The notes under the pieces: model-generated
Databases searched by the model: none
Seen by the model: only the letters and a program-made list of their open reading frames with translations
What the model was told of the DNA's origin: nothing
Assembly (NCBI GenBank): GCA_003565035.1
Contig: PXDP01000302.1
Coordinates: forward strand, 1-18,304
Source of the DNA: PVC group bacterium
GTDB lineage: Bacteria; Verrucomicrobiota; Kiritimatiellia; SS1-B-03-39; UBA6053
DNA length: 18,304 bases
Reading direction: 5' to 3'
Shown: positions 6,392 to 14,002 of the stretch, piece after piece
How positions within the stretch are numbered: position 1 is the first letter of the stretch
How the letters are laid out: every line of letters starts with the position of its first letter
Position numbers and translations under genes: made by a program

Positions 6392-8815
6392 TCAGGGAAG
6401 ATCATCCACCCGCCAGGAGGCCCCGGCCCCCTGAAAACGGGTGTAGATCAGGTCGTTCTCCTGGCGAACCCGCTTCAACAGGAATTCAGGACTCAGCACA
6501 TAAAAACCAAACGGGGGCAGCGTATGGGTCTCGCCCTGAATCTGCAGCGTCCAGTCGGTATTCAGCGATCCGTTCACCCAGAGTTCCTCGCCACTTTCGA
6601 GGCGGAAATAGAGCTGAGAATTCTGAAACGAGTCATCCGCCATCGCCTCGGAAACACTCTGCAGGCGGGTCCCATTGTAGTACAGAAGCCGGATGACGCG
6701 GGTCTGAGTGAACCGCTCATGCAGGGGTTCGAGAATATTGCGGGCCAGGTCCAGAAGATCCGGATCAGAAACCTCCGGGATCCGGCCGGCGGCCGTGTAA
6801 GCAATCTGAGTGGCAATTTGACGCCAGAACAGCTCGTTTTCCGACACCGCCTCCTCCCCCGGCAAACGAAACGTATCTGTATCGCCCATGCCCATCAGCG
6901 CAGAATATGGACTGATATTCCGATGGGCCATATGCGGAAGAAAGGGGTGCAAATGCTCGAAGCCCTGTGCGAAAGTCGGGATCAGACCGCTGAACAAACC
7001 ACTGTACAGCCATTCGGAGCCACCGTCTCCCAGAAGCGGCACGCCCAGTTCCGCCGCACTCTGCTGCAACAGTGCCCCCAGTTCCGCCCAGGTCTGCGCA
7101 AAGGTTCCGGCACCCAGAACACGGGCATCAAAATCCGTGAACCGCCAGGGTGGAAAACGGGATAACCAGGGAGCACGGGCATGGGTTTGCCCTTCACGGG
7201 CCACCGCGCCGGGATCTAGACGGGAAAGCCCCAGGTCAAAAAAACGGGCCGACTTCATAAAAAACCGCTGCGGCGCATATCCCCGCCAATTCCCGTCCGG
7301 ATCCCGGGCTAAATCGTCTTCCCGCCAATCCGGATCTGTCGGACGCAGATGAATCAGCCGTAATGTGGCCGCTTCTTCCGAAGGCAAAAAAAGTCGTCCT
7401 GCCTCGGCGCGCAAGTGGGCCGGAGGGGCTGCCGGTCCCGGGAGGATCTCCTCAAAAACCGGAGACACCGTGAAATAAACACGCTCCCGGAAAACGTTGC
7501 GGCTTCCCTTCCAGCGGGCGGGGTAAAGAAGACTGCCCATGGGCACACCCGGAGCGTCCGGTCCTGGCGGAAAGCCTTCCCCGGCCATGGAAAACCACCA
7601 ATCCGGAATCACACTGGCAAAATAAAGGGATTCCCCATTCCGAAGCATCGCCACGGGCCAGTGAAAGCTCTCGGCCAGACGCATAAACGGAATCTCAAGG
7701 CCTTCCGCTGAAAAAGGCGGATCCGCCAGAAAATGTCCAAAATCCACTCCGGTAAACGTTTCATTCAGCGAGTGAGCCTCCAGAGCCAGGGTGCGGCCGT
7801 GCAGTGAGACCGTAAAGCGAAGCCCTTCCGCATACTGCAGGATCAGGGTGTCGTCCTCAATACGGGATAATCGGAACACGGGTAAATCCCCCTTCGAATG
7901 GATCTTGACTCCCCGCCAAATCCGCCCCAGGTCCACATCATTCACACTGACAAATATTTCGGGAAGGTTCTCCCGCAGAATCAGACGGTATTCGATCACC
8001 GTGTCCCGGCTTTCACTTCGAAAGGCAAACGTCTCCTCTGCAACCAGCTGCAGGGAATGAACATGCCGGTCTGAAGGCGGTTCCGGGCGGAAGGCGTAGG
8101 AACGGGGCGGAAAATCCAGCAGCACACTTCCCGGACGTCTCGGGGCAAACGCCGGAGCATAATCATGGGGACGGATGAACTGAATTTCTCTTGGAATGCG
8201 GGACACAGACTCCTGATAGACCTGCAATTGCTCAAGAAACAGGCTCTGTTGACCCGTCACACCCTCCGGGAGCTGCCAGGTCAGATGCGTTAACTCCAGC
8301 GGCCAGACCTCTTCTCCCTCCACCCGAAGATGGAGCATCTGCCAGCCCTCTCCGGGAGGGTATGGGAAATGCCAGGAATATGCCGTGCCCCGGGCACCGG
8401 TGCCGTGCAGAACGATTTCATACCCTTCCCGTGGAGCAGACCCGTTTGTGTCGTGTTGAACCCAAAGGGTGATGATATTAAACGGCGAATTCACCCGCCA
8501 GGAGTCACGTGGACGGATTTCGACCTGATGCGGCCCGCTTTGCCGGGGCGTAAAGCGGACCCATCCGGCATACTCTCCCCAAATCGCTTCCGCCTGGTCT
8601 TTGTCCAGGCGGGCACGTCCGGTGGCACTGCTCACAGACCAGCCGGCAATCTGTTCAAATCCGGTTAAAGGCGCGCCCCGGGGCGGCAGCCTCAACGCAC
8701 GTTCCGGGGGAGGCGGTGGCGGCCGCTCCGCACGCCGGAAGAATATTCGGCAGCCACCGGAAAAGAGCAGTACCGCCATCAGCGCGGCCCGGACAGGATA
8801 CGGGTGGCGTTTCAT
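6392..8815 (-). CDS. Large lipoprotein of unknown function, possibly glycoside-hydrolase-like
   Basis: I do not recognise this 807-residue protein. Its N-terminus is a lipoprotein signal (MKRHPYPVRAALMAVLLFSGGC, Cys22; the -3 Ser is slightly unusual), followed by a Pro/Arg-rich linker with six consecutive prolines. About 35-215 looks like an all-beta ligand-binding module. The middle (about 230-480) is beta-rich with many aromatic residues. The C-terminal half has helical stretches and a motif LLGDGGSEWLYSGLFSGLIP reminiscent of conserved segments in retaining glycoside hydrolases, then a small terminal beta domain. A carbohydrate-active envelope enzyme is my weak guess. The ATG at 8815 overlaps the stop of the GtrA gene (ATGA, 8812-8815) with AGAGG immediately before it; an in-frame TTG at 8830 would add five residues. 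It is coupled to the GtrA-like gene. Confidence 0.8.
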   Translation of the reverse strand: MKRHPYPVRAALMAVLLFSGGCRIFFRRAERPPPPPPERALRLPPRGAPLTGFEQIAGWSVSSATGRARLDKDQAEAIWGEYAGWVRFTPRQSGPHQVEIRPRDSWRVNSPFNIITLWVQHDTNGSAPREGYEIVLHGTGARGTAYSWHFPYPPGEGWQMLHLRVEGEEVWPLELTHLTWQLPEGVTGQQSLFLEQLQVYQESVSRIPREIQFIRPHDYAPAFAPRRPGSVLLDFPPRSYAFRPEPPSDRHVHSLQLVAEETFAFRSESRDTVIEYRLILRENLPEIFVSVNDVDLGRIWRGVKIHSKGDLPVFRLSRIEDDTLILQYAEGLRFTVSLHGRTLALEAHSLNETFTGVDFGHFLADPPFSAEGLEIPFMRLAESFHWPVAMLRNGESLYFASVIPDWWFSMAGEGFPPGPDAPGVPMGSLLYPARWKGSRNVFRERVYFTVSPVFEEILPGPAAPPAHLRAEAGRLFLPSEEAATLRLIHLRPTDPDWREDDLARDPDGNWRGYAPQRFFMKSARFFDLGLSRLDPGAVAREGQTHARAPWLSRFPPWRFTDFDARVLGAGTFAQTWAELGALLQQSAAELGVPLLGDGGSEWLYSGLFSGLIPTFAQGFEHLHPFLPHMAHRNISPYSALMGMGDTDTFRLPGEEAVSENELFWRQIATQIAYTAAGRIPEVSDPDLLDLARNILEPLHERFTQTRVIRLLYYNGTRLQSVSEAMADDSFQNSQLYFRLESGEELWVNGSLNTDWTLQIQGETHTLPPFGFYVLSPEFLLKRVRQENDLIYTRFQGAGASWRVDDLP

Positions 8816-9363
8816 CCTCTGAACACCCAAAATTTACGGCAGACGTAATTGATCAGCACGGAGGCAACAATATTTCCGCCTTTGGCCAGATATTCATTCA
8901 GACCGAAGCGGCCAACCAAATAGGCCCCCAAAGCACTGCCGAGCACGAATGACACCACCGAGACCACCAGGAAAAGGGTGATTTCCAGATGACGCCTGTG
9001 CCTGCCGGGCCGGAAGACCCATTTCACGTTCAGAACGTACGCCACCGCATTTGCAAAGAAAAACGCCAGCAGGTTGCATTTCAAATAGTTGATCACCCGC
9101 GGATCGGCCATGATCTCCGAAAGCCAGCCCCACAGGGTTGAAAACTCCGTCAAAGGAGGGGTTCCCGAATGCCCGGCATCGCCAATTGGAAACAAAAACA
9201 GATTTGCGAGCGTGAACACCAGCAAATCTGTTCCCATGGCCAGAACCCCGGCCAAACCATATTTGACAAACTGTATCAGTGGGGGCGCATCGTGAGAAGC
9301 TGCCCAGACAAGCCAGGTCCTAAACTCACGGACAGGCGGCATGTCTGAGGGCAGGCATGGCAT
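8812..9363 (-). CDS. GtrA-family membrane protein
   Basis: This 183-residue integral membrane protein has about four hydrophobic segments. The GtrA hallmarks are visible: QFVKYGLAGVLAMGTDLLVF near residues 31-50, FFFANAVAYVLNVKWVF in the middle and NYVCRKFWVFRG at the extreme C-terminus. GtrA proteins are thought to move or handle polyprenyl-linked sugars across the cytoplasmic membrane for glycan or teichoic-acid decoration. It is longer than the usual 120-150 residues because of an N-terminal extension and a polar loop after the second helix. No glycosyltransferase gene is adjacent. It starts 15 bases after the GreA-fusion gene and overlaps the lipoprotein gene, so the three are probably one operon. 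The start could also be the ATG seven codons later. Confidence 0.85.
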   Translation of the reverse strand: MPCLPSDMPPVREFRTWLVWAASHDAPPLIQFVKYGLAGVLAMGTDLLVFTLANLFLFPIGDAGHSGTPPLTEFSTLWGWLSEIMADPRVINYLKCNLLAFFFANAVAYVLNVKWVFRPGRHRRHLEITLFLVVSVVSFVLGSALGAYLVGRFGLNEYLAKGGNIVASVLINYVCRKFWVFRG

Positions 9364-9378
9364 CAGGCATCACCCGGT

Positions 9379-11532
9379 TCAGGCATTTCCATCGTTCAGC
9401 CAGGCAAGCAAGGCTTCGGAAAGCGGCGAAACCTGTTTCACCGTAACCGTTTCGCTGCCGTGCTCGCCGGGAATATCCACGGTTTCGCCCGGTTCATGCC
9501 CCTGCAGGGCTTTCGCCAGTGCGCTGGCCGGGGAAATCCGGTTCTGATCCGCATCCCCGTCCCATTCGCCAAGAATAGAGAACTCCACCTCACTGCCGTC
9601 GGCTTTTTCCAGAAGGATCGACGTCGCAATCCCGGCAAACTCAGAAGAAAATTCCGAGAAATCGGTGGGCTTCACATCGCGGAGTTGCGCCTCGATCTCT
9701 GCCTTGCGGGAGTTGAGCATGCGCTGCATGTCTTTGGCGGCTTTGTATTCAAAGTTTTCCCGCAGATCGCCATGCGCCCGGGCGACCGACACTTCGTTGC
9801 GGTTTTCGGGAATTTCTTTATTAATCAGTCGGTCCAGTTGCTTCTGTTTTTCGCGGTAACTGCGGAAAGACGTCACCCGGACGTTGGGCCGCAAAGCTGC
9901 GGCCTCCTCTTCCGCCCGGCCGGAAACGATATCCTGCAGCGATCCGTCGATTTTGACGATCTGACCCAGAACCGAGGCTTTGTCCAGCTGATCCCAGGCC
10001 GTGCTGTCTTTGACACCCTGCGTAAAGGCGCGGCGCTGCCGCTCGTCCATGGATCCCAGCACATCTTTAAGCCAGGAAGGTTGCCGGAAAACTTCCTTCA
10101 ATTGATTCTGCACCCGAAGGCGGGCACCGGCATAATCACGGTTCAACACCTTCAGCAGGCGCGCAACCAGTTCCGGAATGTTGCCGTAATTCCATGCGGT
10201 GATTTTTTCGCGGTGCTGTGAAAGCCAGTACATCACATCCACTTCGGAGGACCAGTTGTTCCAGCCCTGGCGCAGGGAACTGGACACCTTATCCTCCAGG
10301 CCGTGGTCAAAGAGAAGCTGAATGGCTTCGTTCAAGGCGGAGTACTCCAAATCCGGCAGTACCCGCAGCAGCACCTCATCGGTGGCCGCTTGGTCGGTAT
10401 CCGCCATGGCGGCAAAAAAGGCTTTCGTGAGTGCAGCCGAAAGGGCCTGGACCACGGCCAGCAAACCGTCAGGCGTTTTGATCTGCGCCAGAAAGGTGTT
10501 CAGCTCCACCTCTCCGGGGGTAATATTCACCTTGCGGGCAATCAGCCAGACGCGCACCAGAAAATCATGATGTTTACCCTGACCGCCAATCGCGACGAAG
10601 CGCAGTCGGTCCACCAGCACTTCCCGGTTGCCGCCTTCCGGAATTTCCCCGGGGTTCGCGTCCAAATATTCCTCAATCTGGTCCAGCAGCACTTCCATGT
10701 TGCGAATCTGTGACAAATCCCGGAACCAGTCGTCATCATAACTTTTCTCGTTGGACAGCAGCTCCATCGGCTCACTGCGCTTGGAGGGGATCACCACCAG
10801 AGAATCGTCTTTCAGTTCTTTGCGGGCTTTGGCCCAGAAACTTTTCCATTTCTCTTCCGGCAGAATCGCCGGAATCAGCAGCCCCTGCAACTGACCCACC
10901 GGCGTGGGACCAAAACTTTTCAGGGCCATCCGCACCACATCCGCCGGACTGTCCGACACCAGGGCCTGCACCCCTTCCGGATCCAGATGATTGCGGGCAT
11001 ATAAATGGTGCTCATCAATCAGTTCCGCCAGTTCAGCGGCAAAGCCCATGTTCATCTCATGTCCCGGCTTCCCGGGAAAATCCACCACCACTTTCATTTC
11101 GTCATGACGAACCTCTTTGATAATCCCGAAACCGAAATTTTTCATGTACACAAAAGATCCGGAGGACATAGAGGCCAGCACATCAATTCGCCGGAGAGCC
11201 TCTTTCACCCGTACCCGAGGGGATTCGAGACCCGACATTGTCAAATAGACGGTGTACAGCGGATCCTCCTCGAAAATTTTCGTGAGTTCTTTGTGGGCGC
11301 GTTTGCGCCATTCCCGGTTACTGCTGTACCAGTCGGCCATCACCCTGTAAAAACGGATCAGCGAGGTGATTTGATTTTTTTCCGCCAGGGTAATCCGGAT
11401 CAACTTCGCATGCGCTTCGGCCGTTTCCGGATCTTCATGAAACAGAACCGTCAGCGGAGCGAGAAGCGGCGTGATTTCAGGAGGATCTTTTTCCAGACAT
11501 TGCAACATCAGCACTTCATCAAATTCAGTCAT
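9379..11532 (-). CDS. greA: Chlamydia-type large GreA transcript cleavage factor fusion
   Basis: This 717-residue protein ends in a complete GreA module of about 160 residues. Its coiled coil carries the tip motif GDLRENFEY at 588-596, so the two acidic residues that place Mg2+ in RNA polymerase's active site are kept (Asp589, Glu592). The FKBP-like end domain follows (VEFSILGEWD, then GETVDIPG). Gre factors rescue backtracked RNA polymerase by stimulating transcript cleavage. The first 560 residues are not GreA: helices, then a small barrel-like stretch at 125-155 (GSFVYMKNFGFGIIKEV), then a long helical region. Length and order match the 715-residue GreA of Chlamydia, including a segment like PEEKWKSFWAKARKELKDDS. 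The ATG at 11530-11532 has AAGGA about 10 bases upstream. It leads the minus-strand operon. Confidence 0.9.
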   Translation of the reverse strand: MTEFDEVLMLQCLEKDPPEITPLLAPLTVLFHEDPETAEAHAKLIRITLAEKNQITSLIRFYRVMADWYSSNREWRKRAHKELTKIFEEDPLYTVYLTMSGLESPRVRVKEALRRIDVLASMSSGSFVYMKNFGFGIIKEVRHDEMKVVVDFPGKPGHEMNMGFAAELAELIDEHHLYARNHLDPEGVQALVSDSPADVVRMALKSFGPTPVGQLQGLLIPAILPEEKWKSFWAKARKELKDDSLVVIPSKRSEPMELLSNEKSYDDDWFRDLSQIRNMEVLLDQIEEYLDANPGEIPEGGNREVLVDRLRFVAIGGQGKHHDFLVRVWLIARKVNITPGEVELNTFLAQIKTPDGLLAVVQALSAALTKAFFAAMADTDQAATDEVLLRVLPDLEYSALNEAIQLLFDHGLEDKVSSSLRQGWNNWSSEVDVMYWLSQHREKITAWNYGNIPELVARLLKVLNRDYAGARLRVQNQLKEVFRQPSWLKDVLGSMDERQRRAFTQGVKDSTAWDQLDKASVLGQIVKIDGSLQDIVSGRAEEEAAALRPNVRVTSFRSYREKQKQLDRLINKEIPENRNEVSVARAHGDLRENFEYKAAKDMQRMLNSRKAEIEAQLRDVKPTDFSEFSSEFAGIATSILLEKADGSEVEFSILGEWDGDADQNRISPASALAKALQGHEPGETVDIPGEHGSETVTVKQVSPLSEALLAWLNDGNA

Positions 11533-11607
11533 ACGGTTTCGATCCTTTTCAAATGGCTCACAGTTCTTAAAGAGGCAACCCTTTTGCCGTTTCTGTACTG
11601 ATTGTCA

Positions 11608-11645
11608 AGATCAGGACTCATGTTGATGCGGGATTCTCCTGATCT
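11608..11645. promoter_or_regulatory. 9-bp inverted repeat between divergent greA and deoB
   Basis: AGATCAGGA (11608-11616) and TCCTGATCT (11637-11645) are perfect inverted copies 20 bases apart. They lie in the 155-base gap between two divergently transcribed genes. A third related element, CTGAT at 11598-11602, pairs with ATCAG inside the left arm. This could be a two-site operator for a dimeric regulator or a leader hairpin. No regulator is identified. Confidence 0.4.
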
Positions 11646-11652
11646 GTAATCC

Positions 11653-11681
11653 TTGCTCCCGGTCCGAAAAACCGCTACAGT
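11653..11681 (+). promoter_or_regulatory. Candidate promoter of deoB, possibly leaderless
   Basis: TTGCTC (11653-11658) and TACAGT (11676-11681) are 17 bases apart. The -10-like hexamer ends six bases before the deoB ATG, which would start the transcript at or next to the start codon. No Shine-Dalgarno is available at a normal distance. The hexamer matches to consensus are moderate. Confidence 0.4.
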
Positions 11682-11687
11682 TCCGGA

Positions 11688-12875
11688 ATGAGCCCTCAAC
11701 GTGTCTTTCTGATTGTCATGGATTCGGTCGGCATCGGCACCGCCCCGGACGCGGCGGACTACGGCGACCCGGGTGCCGCCACCCTTCAACACACCGCCCA
11801 GGCGGTCGGCGGGATGCACCTGCCCACATTTGAAGCGGCCGGTCTGGCCAACATCCTCTCCCTGCTGCCAGACCAGGGCCCGATTACCGGTCTCAGTCCG
11901 GCGGCCGCGCCCGCCGCATCGTGGGGGGCAATGCGTGAACGGTCCCAGGGAAAAGACACCATCACCGGACACTGGGAAATCGCCGGCCTGCTTTTAAAAC
12001 CGGGCTTCCACACCTTTCCGGTCAAAACGCCTGCATTTCCCGAAGCCTTAACCGATGCCCTGCAGGAGGCCACGGGCCTCCCGCTTCTGGGAAACTGTCA
12101 CGGCAGCGGCACCGACATGATCCATCGCTTCGGCGATGAGGCCTGCTCACGCAAAGCCCTGATCGTTTACACCAGTGCGGACTCCGTCTTTCAAATCGCC
12201 GCCCATGAGGAGGTGATTCCGCTTCAGACGCTCTACGCCGCCTGCAAAACCGCACGCAGCCTTTGTGACCCCTACCGTGTCGGCCGGGTGATTGCCCGGC
12301 CCTTCACCGGCACCTCCGGAAATTACACGCGGACCCCAAACCGGGTGGACTATGCCTTTGAAACCGAGGAGCCCACCCTTTTTCAGCATGTGCAGGCCCA
12401 TGGGGTGCCCACCTACAGCGTGGGGAAAATCGAGGACATTTTTGCGAACCGGGGAATTACCCGGGGCTGGCATACCGGAGACAATGCCGCATCCATGGCC
12501 CGGACACAGGATCTCATTGACACCCTCGACCACGGATTTGTTTTCGCCAATTTTATTGATTTCGATATGCTGTACGGACACCGGCGCGATCCCCGCGGCT
12601 ATGCCGACTGTCTGGAACAGATGGACGCATGGCTGGCGGATATCCTGCCGCGTCTGCGTGAGACCGATACACTGATCCTTACCGCCGACCATGGAAACGA
12701 TCCGATTTTCAAAGGCACCGACCATACCCGTGAACACGTTCCACTGCTCGTTTATCAGCCCGGGCGCCCTGTCCGCGAACTCGGTGTCCGTGACGGATTT
12801 TATGACGTTGCCCAAAGCATAACCGCTCTATTCAATCTCCCGCCCATGGTGCGGGGCGTATCCTTTCTGAACTGA
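11688..12875 (+). CDS. deoB: Phosphopentomutase
   Basis: DeoB interconverts ribose 1-phosphate or deoxyribose 1-phosphate with the 5-phosphates in nucleoside salvage, using two Mn2+ ions in the cytoplasm. At 395 residues it has normal length. The active site is complete: Asp12 in MDSVGIG, the phospho-accepting Thr91 in GKDTITGHWE, Asp293 and His298 in NFIDFDMLYGHRRD, Asp334-His335 in TADHGNDP and His346 in GTDHTREHVPLLVY. The cap domain lies between about 100 and 215. No other nucleoside-salvage gene is nearby; instead three antiporter subunit genes follow, the first after only three bases. Confidence 0.97.
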   Translation: MSPQRVFLIVMDSVGIGTAPDAADYGDPGAATLQHTAQAVGGMHLPTFEAAGLANILSLLPDQGPITGLSPAAAPAASWGAMRERSQGKDTITGHWEIAGLLLKPGFHTFPVKTPAFPEALTDALQEATGLPLLGNCHGSGTDMIHRFGDEACSRKALIVYTSADSVFQIAAHEEVIPLQTLYAACKTARSLCDPYRVGRVIARPFTGTSGNYTRTPNRVDYAFETEEPTLFQHVQAHGVPTYSVGKIEDIFANRGITRGWHTGDNAASMARTQDLIDTLDHGFVFANFIDFDMLYGHRRDPRGYADCLEQMDAWLADILPRLRETDTLILTADHGNDPIFKGTDHTREHVPLLVYQPGRPVRELGVRDGFYDVAQSITALFNLPPMVRGVSFLN

Positions 12876-12878
12876 CCG

Positions 12879-13394
12879 ATGTCCTCCGCACCGCATCTCA
12901 TCCCGTCAACACGCGCCTTCAGAACGCTGATCACATTTCTTCTGGGGCTCTTCCTCTGGAAGGTCTGTACCGGCTACGACCCTGAAAGTTGGATCCTCGG
13001 TATTCCCGCCGCCGCCCTGTTCACCTATTTTGTGATCAAAGGTGCCGGCGACGGACCGCGTATCCATCTACGGGCACTGCCCGGATTTACCGCTTATTTT
13101 CTTTTGCAATCTTTCCGAACCGGAATGGATGTTGCCCGGCATGCCTTGCTGACCGGTCAGCATGTGAACCCCGGGTTTACCCAGTACCGTTCGCGCCTGC
13201 CTGAAGGTTCTCCCCGTGCGGTCTTTGCCAACATGATCAGCCTGCTGCCCGGAACCCTGAGCTGGTCCCTCACCGGCGACATGCACAAAATTCATATGCT
13301 GGAGGGCAATCCGCTGGCCTACGAAGAACTGGCCGAACTCGAGGCCCGCGTCGGCAGACTCTACGGCATCGAACTCCAGGAGGCGCCCCTGTGA
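12879..13394 (+). CDS. mrpE: Mrp/Mnh cation:proton antiporter subunit E
   Basis: At 171 residues this fits the MrpE/MnhE family. Hydrophobic segments lie near residues 16-31 and 38-53, followed by the amphipathic RTGMDVARHALLTG region and a cytoplasmic domain with the family signature around 121-143 (NMISLLPGTLSWSLTGD). MrpE is a small accessory subunit of multi-subunit Na+/H+ antiporters in the inner membrane. It starts three bases after deoB with no evident ribosome binding site, so translation probably continues from deoB. Its stop overlaps the next gene's GTG. Confidence 0.92.
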   Translation: MSSAPHLIPSTRAFRTLITFLLGLFLWKVCTGYDPESWILGIPAAALFTYFVIKGAGDGPRIHLRALPGFTAYFLLQSFRTGMDVARHALLTGQHVNPGFTQYRSRLPEGSPRAVFANMISLLPGTLSWSLTGDMHKIHMLEGNPLAYEELAELEARVGRLYGIELQEAPL

Positions 13395-13666
13395 CCCCGC
13401 TGCTGATTGCCCTTCTTCTTTTGCTGACGCTGATGCTCGCGTTCGTGCGCGTCTTCCGCGGACCCACCGCTGAGGACCGGCTCCTCGGAATTCAGTCCTT
13501 CGGCACCATCGGCACCGCTGTGATTATCCTGCTCTCCCAAAGCATGGATCTGCTGGGACTTCTGGATGTGGCCTTGATTCTTGCCATGCTTGCAGCGGTG
13601 ACCGTGATTGCCTTCACCCGGATTCTGCCCGGTGCCCGCGAGGTGGATCCGGAGGAATCACCATGA
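13391..13666 (+). CDS. mrpF: Mrp/Mnh antiporter subunit F
   Basis: This 91-residue protein has three predicted transmembrane helices (about 3-20, 35-52 and 57-77) and the family motif RGPTAEDRLLGIQ with Asp29 near the first loop. It starts at a GTG that overlaps the mrpE stop (GTGA, 13391-13394), and its own stop overlaps the ATG of mrpG. Tight coupling of E, F and G is usual in mrp operons, where they assemble as neighbouring small subunits. Confidence 0.92.
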   Translation: MTPLLIALLLLLTLMLAFVRVFRGPTAEDRLLGIQSFGTIGTAVIILLSQSMDLLGLLDVALILAMLAAVTVIAFTRILPGAREVDPEESP

Positions 13667-13959
13667 TTCTGCTGGAACTCCTCTCGACGGTCTTTCTGTG
13701 TCTCGGCCTCTTCTTTTTCATAGCTTCGGCCATCGGACTGTTGCGCTTTCCCGATACCCTCTGCCGGATGCACGCGCTGGCCAAGGCTGACAATCTGGCG
13801 CTGGGCTGCATCATTCTCGGGGTGATCCTCCGTCAGACGGATCTGCTCACGATTGCCAAACTGGTGCTGATCTGGGGCATCACACTTCTTTCCTCCGCCA
13901 CCAGCGGCTTTCTGCTCGCCCAGCGCATCCGCCGGAAAACGCTGCACGAAGAATTCTGA
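13663..13959 (+). CDS. mrpG: Mrp/Mnh antiporter subunit G
   Basis: This 98-residue protein has three hydrophobic helices and the hallmark GLLRFPDTLCRMHALAKADNL segment (from residue 25), close to the family form GxxRFPDxxxRxHA. It overlaps mrpF by ATGA. It is the last gene of the deoB-mrpEFG unit; the large subunits A, B, C and D that move ions in the complete complex are not in the window. No convincing terminator follows. Confidence 0.92.
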   Translation: MILLELLSTVFLCLGLFFFIASAIGLLRFPDTLCRMHALAKADNLALGCIILGVILRQTDLLTIAKLVLIWGITLLSSATSGFLLAQRIRRKTLHEEF

Positions 13960-13967
13960 AAAAACCC

Positions 13968-13996
13968 TGAACAAATCTGAAGCTTCTGCGTACTAT
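13968..13996 (+). promoter_or_regulatory. Candidate leaderless promoter of the sugar phosphate cyclase gene
   Basis: TGAACA (13968-13973) and TACTAT (13991-13996) are separated by exactly 17 bases. The -10 hexamer ends six bases before the ATG at 14003, the same geometry as upstream of deoB. There is no Shine-Dalgarno in the 43 bases between mrpG and this gene. This fits a leaderless mRNA. Confidence 0.5.
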
Positions 13997-14002
13997 TTCC
14001 GC

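Noticed and set aside
6374..6397. CCCTG/CAGGG inverted repeat at the lipoprotein stop codon as a terminator
   Set aside because: A 5-bp stem with a loop of 13 bases and no trailing T-run; too weak to call.
11603..11608. Exact TTGACA on the minus strand as a -35 for the greA operon
   Set aside because: No -10-like hexamer occurs 16-18 bases downstream; the sequence there reads AAAAGG. It also overlaps the inverted repeat.
11529..11972. Minus-strand open frame across the greA/deoB gap
   Set aside because: It overlaps the 5' part of deoB, whose motifs are complete, and shows no recognisable protein features.
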